11,731 nucleotides of DNA, taken from assembly GCA_049297695.1 (NCBI GenBank), contig JBAQUT010000070.1, forward strand, positions 1 through 11,731. The letters are read 5' to 3'. Made by a program: the position numbers and the translations under genes. This stretch comes from JACKLD01 sp049297695. Its GTDB lineage: Bacteria > Pseudomonadota > Alphaproteobacteria > UBA2136 > UBA6156. Shown one piece after another: positions 6,370 to 11,731 of this stretch (position 1 is the first letter of the stretch; each line of letters opens with the position of its first letter). The notes under the pieces are model-generated. The model did not search any database and was not told the DNA's origin. It saw only the letters and a program-made list of their open reading frames with translations.

Positions 6370-7159
6370 ATGTTTGGGTGGCTCAAAGGTATGGCGTCGC
6401 ACGGGGGGGGGCAACCCCTCTGTTGCCGTTGGCGTGGTGCCCCAAGGTCAGCGTATTTATGCCGTGGGAGATATTCACGGCTGCCAAATTCATTTTGAAG
6501 AAATACTCAAACTTATTGAGAACGATGCTCAAGGTTACCAAGGAACCATAACCTTGGTTACGCTGGGCGATTACCACAACCGCGGCCCCGCCAGCCGTCA
6601 AGTATTTGATACACTCACAACACCTTCATGGCCATCAAACTGGCAGCATATCGCCCTGCGTGGCAACCACGAGCAAGCATTGCTGGATTTTATCGCCAAC
6701 CCCACCCGCCAACCGGATTGGCTCAGTTGGGGCGGGCTGGAAACCCTTGCCAGCTACGACATCAACGCGCTCCATCAAGGCCGCCCCCGCACGCCCGAAA
6801 GCCTTGCCGCCGAGCTCGCCGAAACCATGGAAGGGCAGGGGCACCTGGCTTTTGTTCGCAACACGGTTCTTACTCATACAGTCGGGAGTTACCTCTTCGT
6901 GCACGCAGGCGTGCGCCGCGGGGTCCCTCTTGCCCGCCAAATCCCGTCCGACATGATGTTCCTTCACCGGAACGAGTTTATGGCAGCCCCCCACGGCCTT
7001 CCTTACCGTGTGGTGTTTGGTCATAGCATTTGGGAAACTCCTCTCATCCAACCCGACCGCATCGGCATCGATACCGGCGCCTATCAAGGCGGCCCTCTTA
7101 CGGCTGTAAGGTTGGAAGGCGATTCGGCCCACATCTTGCAAACCAAAGGCCGCGCATGA
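6370..7159 (+). CDS. PPP-family (Ser/Thr or Tyr) protein phosphatase, frame broken at a G9 tract
   Basis: The natural start is the ATG at 6370, with AAGGGG 7 bases upstream, giving MFGWLKGMASHGGG. In the sequence as given this frame ends at TGA 6496 after 42 codons. The conserved domain is read in the next frame, and removing one G from the nine-G run (6403-6411) joins them into a 262-residue phosphatase. Domain motifs, numbered in that joined protein, are GDIHG (33-37), GDYHNRGP (66-73), RGNHE (97-101), His178 in FVHAG and His218 in VFGHS. The second Asp of canonical GDxxDRG is Asn70 here. A TTG at 6374 could start the long frame but is poorly spaced. It likely dephosphorylates the kinase encoded upstream. 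Its TGA overlaps the next gene's ATG. Confidence 0.85.
6403..6411 (+). repeat. Poly-G tract of nine within the phosphatase gene
   Basis: Nine consecutive G lie between codon 11 and codon 15 of the phosphatase. Eight would put the ATG at 6370 in frame with the full domain, while nine does not. Such tracts slip easily in replication, transcription and sequencing. Confidence 0.9.
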
Positions 7160-8583
7160 ACCGCTCCCCCGCCCTCTTAGTTCCCGCAGGCCTCCATGGT
7201 ATGGAGTGGGTGCTCCGCGTGTCCGAACCCGCGCTGCTCATCCTCTGTTCCATTCTGGCTTATCTTCTCCGATTGGGTTTTGTCCCCATGCCCACGGTAT
7301 ATATCGGCATTACCTTGCTGGGGGCGTTCACCTATGTGTTTCTGGCAGGTATGGCAGGGCTGTACCAACACGTGCGTTTGTATCACGTGGGGTGGGCCGT
7401 GCCGCGTATTCTGGGAACGGTAGCAGGGGTTTTTGCCGTCATCATTGCCCTCATGTTCTTGCTCAAAATATCCACCACGTTCTCACGGGTATGGCTGGTC
7501 ATTTGGCTCCTCATGTTCGTTAGCATTATAGGCATTGTGCGCTTCGTGGTGCAGCGGGTTATCTGGCAAAACATCGGCACAGGCCAATGGGCCCGCCGCG
7601 TGGCGGTGTTGGGGGTCAACGACAAAGCCTTCAACTTCATCCGGTATTTTGATAACGAACCCACGGGCGAGGCCCGCCTCATGGGTATCTACGGCCTCCC
7701 CGGCGATAACATGGGCACCGATATCCGCCAAACATCCCTCTACAAAGGCGATCTGGAAGCCCTTCACCAAGCCTGCAAACAAGGCCTGGTCGACGATGTC
7801 ATCATAACCCTGGATTTTGATTACCACCCCCAAGCCGAAACCCTGCTGGACACCCTCTACCAACTCACCGTGAACATCTACTACTGCCTCCCGTTGCCCT
7901 TATTTGGGCGGGTGGGCGGGTCGGAAGGCGGTATCGCCCATATCCCCCTCATGCTCCTCTTCCGCCGCCCGCTGGAAGGCCCCGCCCGTGCCATGAAACG
8001 TGGGTTAGATATTGTCGTCAGTGCGCTCCTCATCTTCCTCTTGGCCCCCGTTTTACTGCTAGCAGCCCTTGCGGTGAAACTCAGCAGCCCAGGCCCCGTG
8101 TTCTTCAAGCAAAAGCGCAATGGTTTTAATGGCGATGAGTTCGGCATGTACAAATTCCGCAGCATGCGCATGGGCGAAGCCCCCAAAGATGCTGCCGGCA
8201 AAGAAATGCAAGCCACCAAAGAAGACCCCCGCATCACCGCCGTGGGCCGCATCCTCCGCCGCACCAGCATCGACGAACTTCCCCAACTCCTCAACATCCT
8301 CCACGGCGACATGAGCCTTGTGGGCCCGCGCCCCCACGCGGTCAGCCATAACACGTACTACGAAAATCTTATTAACCGCTACGCCAGCCGCCATAAAATG
8401 AAACCAGGCCTCACCGGCTGGGCCCAAGTCAGCGGCCTCCGGGGCGAAACCGAAACGGTGGATAAAATGGCCAAACGGGTGGAGTACGATATCTGGTATA
8501 TCGAAAACTGGTCGTTCTGGATGGATATCCGCATCCTCATCCTCACCCCACTCGTCGTGTTGTTCCAAAAGCAAGCTTATTAA
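7156..8583 (+). CDS. WcaJ/ExoY-type undecaprenyl-phosphate sugar phosphotransferase
   Basis: This 475-residue polyprenol-phosphate hexose-1-phosphate transferase moves a sugar-1-phosphate from its nucleotide sugar to undecaprenyl phosphate, the priming step of exopolysaccharide repeat-unit assembly. It has the long architecture: four N-terminal membrane segments (about 25-42, 48-70, 85-104 and 112-132), a nucleotide-binding-like middle domain beginning RRVAVLGVN (147-155), a membrane hairpin at about 282-306, and the catalytic domain. Catalytic landmarks are KFRSMR (333-338), DPRITAVGRILRRTSIDELP with the Asp373-Glu374 pair, GDMSLVGPRPH (384-394) and KPGLTGWAQVSG. The ATG at 7156 overlaps the phosphatase stop as ATGA, so translation is probably coupled. 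An in-frame extension upstream to 7030 only shadows the phosphatase. Sugar specificity (glucose or galactose) cannot be read. Confidence 0.93.
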   Translation: MNRSPALLVPAGLHGMEWVLRVSEPALLILCSILAYLLRLGFVPMPTVYIGITLLGAFTYVFLAGMAGLYQHVRLYHVGWAVPRILGTVAGVFAVIIALMFLLKISTTFSRVWLVIWLLMFVSIIGIVRFVVQRVIWQNIGTGQWARRVAVLGVNDKAFNFIRYFDNEPTGEARLMGIYGLPGDNMGTDIRQTSLYKGDLEALHQACKQGLVDDVIITLDFDYHPQAETLLDTLYQLTVNIYYCLPLPLFGRVGGSEGGIAHIPLMLLFRRPLEGPARAMKRGLDIVVSALLIFLLAPVLLLAALAVKLSSPGPVFFKQKRNGFNGDEFGMYKFRSMRMGEAPKDAAGKEMQATKEDPRITAVGRILRRTSIDELPQLLNILHGDMSLVGPRPHAVSHNTYYENLINRYASRHKMKPGLTGWAQVSGLRGETETVDKMAKRVEYDIWYIENWSFWMDIRILILTPLVVLFQKQAY

Positions 8584-8807
8584 GAAATGTCCGATAGGTT
8601 GGGGGTTGAGGGGGCGAAGCCCGCTCACGCCAACGGCGTCATTCCAGGGAGCACGGCCCCGCAACTGATTCAGATACCCCCAACGCTTCTGCCGCGCGCA
8701 GCCTGGAAACCAGTACAGGTCTTTCACAAAGCCTTTTTTCTGCCTTTAAGGTTTTTTTAAAAAAGGTTTTCAAATAGAACCGTTCGGTTGTTTTTATACT
8801 TAGCCTC
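8584..8807. other. Intergenic stretch with hairpin-rich element (8598-8684) and AT-rich inverted repeat
   Basis: No gene is seen here. From 8598 to 8684 the sequence is bounded by 9-bp inverted repeats, GTTGGGGGT (8598-8606) and ACCCCCAAC (8676-8684). Inside are a hairpin GAGGGGGC/GCCCGCTC around loop GAA with one mismatch, and a perfect ACGCC/GGCGT hairpin at 8627-8639. CTGG-AAA-CCAG follows near 8703-8713. Further right, CCTTTTTT (8732-8739) and AAAAAAGG (8759-8766) form an 8-bp inverted repeat, possibly a weak terminator between the converging operons. The arrangement suggests a dispersed palindromic repeat or structured RNA. The open minus frame through it is probably not coding. Confidence 0.45.
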
Positions 8808-9110
8808 TTAAGCAAACACCCTCTTCGGATAAGCTGGTACCGGCATCACAAACCCTGTCAATGCAGGCGGCAAAGCAACATCGCTCCGCAAGCGCAGGTT
8901 CACATGCCACCCGTCCACCACGGTGGGCGCCACGGTTTCATTCCCTTCGGCATCATACACGCCGCCGTAACGTATCTGTCCTACCACCACCAAACTGTGG
9001 TCGGGGCTGTCGGTTAAAGGCTCACCGTCTTCCCCCATCCACGGGCAGGCCGTGTTAAAAGCCTCGCGGCTTGGCGCTTTTAAATAATAATCGGTCCACA
9101 TGGTCATCAT
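8808..9110 (-). CDS. Small phage-type hypothetical protein downstream of spike/tail gene
   Basis: The 100-residue product begins MMTMWTDYYLKAPSREAF and ends PAYPKRVFA. I do not recognise a named family, and there is no signal peptide, membrane segment or catalytic motif. It is soluble, acidic in its first half (WMGEDGEPLTDSPDH), and has short beta-type stretches. The start at 9110 overlaps the stop of the upstream spike gene as ATGA, which implies translational coupling. GGAG lies very close, so initiation at 9107 or 9101 is also possible. Position as last gene of a phage-like minus-strand operon suggests a small tail-accessory or virion-associated role, by inference only. Confidence 0.6.
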   Translation of the reverse strand: MMTMWTDYYLKAPSREAFNTACPWMGEDGEPLTDSPDHSLVVVGQIRYGGVYDAEGNETVAPTVVDGWHVNLRLRSDVALPPALTGFVMPVPAYPKRVFA

Positions 9111-10405
9111 ACTCCGCTCAAGGCTTGTAAGTTCAGGTTGGCAAATGGCAGGTAGTCCACACGCCTTATCCACCCGTTCAGTCCAAAACTCCCGGTTTCC
9201 GAGCGCCCAACACTCACACGGTTAAACGCGCCCAAACCACCAATATTGCCATTGGCAACCACACCACCGTTCAAGCTTGCCGAAATCTGGGTAGGGGTGT
9301 AACTCACCGCCAAACGGTTCACGGCATAACCCAAGGGCTTGCTTCCGGTCACAATCACGTTCACCTGAGTTCCACCATACACATTGGTCAGCTTTAGTCC
9401 GCTTCCACTTCCTGCAGGGTCGTAGGTCACTAGCAAACGGTTGCTGCTGTCTTGCACCAGTTCCATTACCCGCTTGGTGGCCGTTAACACCCCCGCACTT
9501 GGCAGCATAAAGTCCACAATCACGGTTCCCGTACGCGTGTTCCACCCCAAATCGGCAAGGTTGGTAGCCGTCAACACGTCGCTGGCACGGGCCACATCCG
9601 CCGTGGTTCCTGTATTTTCAATATAACTGCTGGGCTGGTCACATCCCACTTCCAGCTGAAAACACCCCATATACACCCCGCTCACCCCATCACCCACAAA
9701 CGTCACGGTTTTGTCGTTTTTCAAAACCCGCCACTCAAAAGCCACGGCGGTGTCGGTAGGGCTGGTGCGCCCCGCCATCCACACGCGGTAAATCCCATTC
9801 CCACACGCTTCAATGCCGGTTGCGTTCACAACACCGGTGCCCGTTACGGCAGTTGTTGTGGTTTGGTCACTCACGTCAAAGCTTGCGGTCACGGTGTTGG
9901 TCGTACCGTTGCTGCGGCCATACAACCCCACACACCGTTGTTCCGCCGCTTTCACGTACATGCTGATGCACCAGTAAGTCCCCGCACTCAAAATACTTAC
10001 GGTTTGGCTTAGGTAGTGCCGGTTGCTGGTGCTATCCAACACAATTTTGGTTAGGCTTGGGGTGCCATCTGCCCCCGTGGTGGTCGCACCCGCGCTGCAA
10101 AAGGTTTTGGTCCACCAGGCATTGCTGGCGGCGTTGGTGGCGCGGGCGTAATTGGTGGTTCCCTGTTCCGATAAATACCCCCGCGCCGCTCCCAGCAAAG
10201 GGTTAAAACTATGCCGCGCCACATTGCTGGGCATGGCGGTTAATACTCCGTTGGGCATCCATACCCGCCCGCTGCTGGCACGGGTATGGGTGGTTCCTGC
10301 GGGCTGTCCGTTCGCCGCCATATCCCACACACGGGGCTGGGCAGCGGTGGCAACCACGGGGCGTGTTACGCTCCGCAAAGGTTGCCGTGTCATGTCATGC
10401 ATCAT
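9107..10405 (-). CDS. Phage head-spike/tail-fibre-like protein with lectin-like C-terminal domain
   Basis: This 432-residue protein has the layout of phage spike or fibre proteins. The start region holds RVWDMAANGQPAG and SSGRVWMPNGVLT, then GARGYLSEQGTTNYARATN, a pattern that precedes such domains in many prophages. A carbohydrate-binding-like beta domain follows (SQTVSILSAGTYWCISMYVK to GNGIYRVWMAG), and the last third (about 285-420) resembles a LamG/concanavalin-like sandwich, ending NGWIRRVDYLPFANL. It is Thr/Ser/Gly-rich and has few Lys, as is usual for fibres. The start at the ATG at 10405 lies 14 bases after the upstream stop with only a weak GAAAGAA site. The longer frame to 10543 runs through the upstream gene. 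Its role would be binding a cell-surface glycan. Confidence 0.7.
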   Translation of the reverse strand: MMHDMTRQPLRSVTRPVVATAAQPRVWDMAANGQPAGTTHTRASSGRVWMPNGVLTAMPSNVARHSFNPLLGAARGYLSEQGTTNYARATNAASNAWWTKTFCSAGATTTGADGTPSLTKIVLDSTSNRHYLSQTVSILSAGTYWCISMYVKAAEQRCVGLYGRSNGTTNTVTASFDVSDQTTTTAVTGTGVVNATGIEACGNGIYRVWMAGRTSPTDTAVAFEWRVLKNDKTVTFVGDGVSGVYMGCFQLEVGCDQPSSYIENTGTTADVARASDVLTATNLADLGWNTRTGTVIVDFMLPSAGVLTATKRVMELVQDSSNRLLVTYDPAGSGSGLKLTNVYGGTQVNVIVTGSKPLGYAVNRLAVSYTPTQISASLNGGVVANGNIGGLGAFNRVSVGRSETGSFGLNGWIRRVDYLPFANLNLQALSGV

Positions 10406-10419
10406 GGTGGGTTCTTTCG

Positions 10420-10731
10420 TTAAGCTTGGCGTACCTGCAACGTCCACGTGCCGTCGGTGGCCACAAGGCGCAAGCCGGTCACGGGGCGCAACACTTTCTC
10501 GGCTCCGCTGGTAGTACGCAGGCCCAAAGGGCTTCCAATCCATTGAGCGGTGCCTGCCGCAATCTTGTCGGCTTCGTCCAGGGTTACTTGCAATTGGGCA
10601 CCGGTGGTGGGCGTGCCTGCCGTCAGCACAAGGGCCGCACTGGCTTCTTTGGCAGGGTCAACCACAAACACATCGCTGGTGGCCGTAATCCCGGTTTGGG
10701 TTTCAAATTGAACAACATTACGCAACGCCAT
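10420..10731 (-). CDS. Small phage-type hypothetical protein, first gene of tail/spike operon
   Basis: This 103-residue product (start MALRNVVQFETQTG, end GTWTLQVRQA) has no motif I can name. It is rich in Thr, Ala, Val and Gly, lacks Cys and membrane segments, and looks all-beta, as small tail or neck proteins often do. The ATG at 10731 has AAAGGA 8 bases upstream, a good ribosome site. It is followed after 14 bases by the spike-like gene on the same strand. A minus-strand intrinsic terminator (10767-10787) lies between its likely promoter and its start, so expression may need readthrough. Assignment as phage-derived rests on its neighbour. Confidence 0.6.
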   Translation of the reverse strand: MALRNVVQFETQTGITATSDVFVVDPAKEASAALVLTAGTPTTGAQLQVTLDEADKIAAGTAQWIGSPLGLRTTSGAEKVLRPVTGLRLVATDGTWTLQVRQA

Positions 10732-10766
10732 GGGCGTATCCTTTCAAGGTTGGTTAAATCGGCAAC

Positions 10767-10787
10767 AAAAAAGGCCCCGTTAGGGCC
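10767..10787 (-). terminator. Intrinsic terminator in leader of tail/spike operon
   Basis: The minus strand reads GGCCC-TAACG-GGGCC followed by six T. The five G:C pairs plus U-tract make a compact rho-independent terminator. It points at the tail genes from upstream, 36 bases before the first ATG. Confidence 0.6.
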
Positions 10788-10834
10788 CGCGTTACTCTAG
10801 TGGCTTCCGTCTCTATCGGTCGGATGCTTCCATA

Positions 10835-10863
10835 AACCTACCCCACCTTGGGGAAAAAGTCAA
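10835..10863 (-). promoter_or_regulatory. Possible promoter of the tail/spike operon with palindromic spacer
   Basis: The minus strand has TTGACT (10863-10858), a 17-base spacer, then TAGGTT (10840-10835). The -35 is good and the -10 weak. The spacer holds CCCCA-N3-TGGGG (10841-10853), a perfect 5-bp-arm palindrome that could be an operator, since a protein there would cover the promoter. Confidence 0.3.
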
Positions 10864-10867
10864 GCTT

Positions 10868-10897
10868 AAAAAAAGGGCAGGGGGGCACCCCCTTGCC
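10868..10897 (-). terminator. Second minus-strand intrinsic terminator
   Basis: On the minus strand the hairpin GGCA(A)GGGG / CCCC(C)TGCC, with one internal mismatch, is followed after C by seven T. It would stop transcripts coming from the nuoE side. No minus-strand gene is visible to its right in the window, so its upstream transcript is unknown. Confidence 0.6.
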
Positions 10898-10951
10898 AAC
10901 ATCTTGTTTCTAAGCCATTGTGCGCCAACTTATAAACAGGAGAAAACATAC

Positions 10952-11407
10952 ATGGCCCCCAAAACCAAAGCCAAACCCGCCCCCAAAGCCACCGTTAAAG
11001 CCGTGGCTGCCAAAGCATCCGCCCCCATGGTCGCCGCCATGGCATCCAAGGCCGAATCCTGCGCCACCACCTGCTGCGGCAGTTGCAACGGCTGGGGCAC
11101 CGCTACTCGTTTGTGGTGGGCCGTTACATGGCGTACCTTTGCGTGGGTCACTCTGCCCCTCATGCTGGTGCAGTTTGGTTTGGCATGGCTGCAAACGCCC
11201 GAGCTCGCCCGTGGCATGTTCGGCTTCGGCATGATGATGCTCGCCCAACTTCCCAGCCTCATGGCTAACCTGCTGGTTACTCCCCAGTTCTGGTTCTTTG
11301 TGGCGGTTAGCGCCTACAGCCTGCTGGGTGCTATTTACATTTACGGTTACTTGGCCCGCAAAGGTACGTTTGGCGGCGTCAGCATGACACTCACCCGCAC
11401 CAAGTAA
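10952..11407 (+). CDS. Small membrane protein with Lys/Ala/Pro-rich tail and cysteine cluster
   Basis: I do not recognise a family for this 151-residue protein. Residues 1-35 are a basic, low-complexity tail (MAPKTKAKPAPKATVKAVAA) like histone-H1-type or linker sequences. A cysteine cluster CATTCCGSC (37-45) follows, then a Trp-rich entry (LWWAVTWRTFAWV) into membrane segments at about 62-80, perhaps 89-108, and 112-133, with a short basic end. The ATG at 10952 has AGGAG about 9 bases upstream, so it is preferred over the in-frame start at 10904. A strong terminator follows, then nuoE. The basic tail, if cytosolic, could bind nucleic acid or acidic lipid, and the cysteines could hold a metal. 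Both are guesses. Confidence 0.75.
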   Translation: MAPKTKAKPAPKATVKAVAAKASAPMVAAMASKAESCATTCCGSCNGWGTATRLWWAVTWRTFAWVTLPLMLVQFGLAWLQTPELARGMFGFGMMMLAQLPSLMANLLVTPQFWFFVAVSAYSLLGAIYIYGYLARKGTFGGVSMTLTRTK

Positions 11408-11432
11408 GTGTCTGCCTGCTAAAGGGTTGAAC

Positions 11433-11458
11433 AGCCCCCCTTGCGGGGGCTTTCTGTT
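11433..11458 (+). terminator. Intrinsic terminator after the small membrane protein gene
   Basis: AGCCCCC and GGGGGCT form a perfect 7-bp stem around loop CTTGC, followed by TTCTGTT. It lies 25 bases after the stop codon and 33 bases before the nuoE start. Confidence 0.8.
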
Positions 11459-11490
11459 GGGCGTACAACGGCGCGGAAAGAACACAAACC

Positions 11491-11731
11491 ATGCCCACCA
11501 TTCGCACCACGCAGGTTTCCATCCAAAGCCCCCATGCGGCCTCGGGCGATGCCGCCCCGTGCGCATGGAGCAAACCCGCCCAAAAGGCCGTTACCAATAT
11601 TTTATCCCGCTACCCGAAAGACCGCTCCCGCAGCGCCACCATCCCGCTGCTGCACTTGGCCCAGCGCGAGTTCGGCGGCTGGCTCTCCATCCCCGCCATG
11701 CAATTGGTGGCCGATACCCTAAATCTTCCCT
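11491..11731 (+). CDS. nuoE: NADH-quinone oxidoreductase subunit E (24 kDa), N-terminal part
   Basis: NuoE is a peripheral subunit of respiratory complex I, carrying a [2Fe-2S] cluster beside NuoF in the NADH-oxidising arm. Only 80 residues are in the window. Residues 36-80, from NILSRYPKDRSRSATIPLL to GGWLSIPAMQLVADTLNLP, match the helical N-terminal region of the family (RYP...R..A..PLL..AQ...GWL...A...VA..L..P). The four cluster cysteines lie further downstream, beyond the window edge. The ATG at 11491 is the first fitting start, with a weak GGAAAG 10 bases upstream. An overlapping ORF from 11441 in another frame is a shadow. Nothing resembling nuoD precedes it, and an intrinsic terminator lies just upstream. 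Confidence 0.88.
   Translation, partial: MPTIRTTQVSIQSPHAASGDAAPCAWSKPAQKAVTNILSRYPKDRSRSATIPLLHLAQREFGGWLSIPAMQLVADTLNLP

Noticed and set aside
8059..8727. Minus-strand ORF of 222 codons starting in the intergenic region
   Set aside because: Most of it is antisense to the catalytic domain of the transferase. The first part crosses the hairpin element, not a protein-like sequence.
10931..10936. TATAAA as a -10 box for the small membrane protein gene
   Set aside because: A start from it would fall inside or after the ribosome site at 10938-10942, and no -35 box is correctly spaced.
10910..11566. Glycine/histidine-rich minus-strand ORF of 218 codons
   Set aside because: It is the mirror of the Ala/Lys/Pro codons of the plus-strand membrane protein gene and overlaps the terminator and nuoE start.
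11441..11722. Plus-strand ORF of 93 codons starting in the terminator
   Set aside because: Its Pro/Arg-rich product is out of frame with nuoE, which has clear family similarity from 11491.
1..11731. CRISPR array, tRNA or rRNA genes
   Set aside because: No regularly spaced repeats, cloverleaf-like stretch or rRNA-like sequence was seen on either strand.

Overview
The window looks like chromosomal DNA from a fairly GC-rich Gram-negative bacterium, most likely an alphaproteobacterium. The evidence is the neighbouring xerD-type recombinase and accA genes, a two-membrane-type exopolysaccharide start module (Wzc-like kinase, WcaJ-like transferase), a PhaJ/MaoC-type hydratase and a nuoE gene. The lineage below that level cannot be read from this sequence.

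Left part (1-4043): the 3' part of a Xer tyrosine recombinase is followed two bases later by accA (fatty-acid synthesis), which starts at a TTG. An AT-rich gene for a stand-alone ABC-like ATPase comes next and looks acquired. On the opposite strand lie a metallophosphoesterase gene and a MaoC/PhaJ-type hydratase gene. A second, decayed copy of the hydratase 3' end (2159-2210) sits on the far side of the phosphoesterase gene, so that gene is bracketed by 50-bp direct repeats. A small secreted or lipid-anchored hypothetical protein and a doubtful 34-codon ORF follow.

Middle part (4098-8583): three same-strand genes form a compact exopolysaccharide operon. They encode a Wzz/Wzc-type co-polymerase with a bacterial tyrosine-kinase domain, a PPP-family phosphatase, and a WcaJ/ExoY-type phosphoglycosyl transferase whose start codon overlaps the phosphatase stop (ATGA). 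The likely logic is that the transferase primes the lipid carrier, the kinase/co-polymerase controls chain length, and the phosphatase resets the kinase. The phosphatase reading frame is broken by a run of nine G about 11 codons after its well-placed ATG. One G fewer would restore a full-length protein, so this is either a phase-variable switch or a sequencing error.

Right part (8584-11731): a 224-bp intergenic stretch carries a hairpin-rich element with 9-bp terminal inverted repeats. Three overlapping or closely spaced minus-strand genes follow, encoding phage tail/spike-like proteins without capsid, portal or integrase genes. Upstream of them are two minus-strand intrinsic terminators with a possible promoter and a palindrome between. 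On the plus strand come a small membrane protein with a Lys/Ala/Pro-rich tail and a cysteine cluster, a strong terminator, and the 5' part of nuoE (respiratory complex I), which runs off the end.
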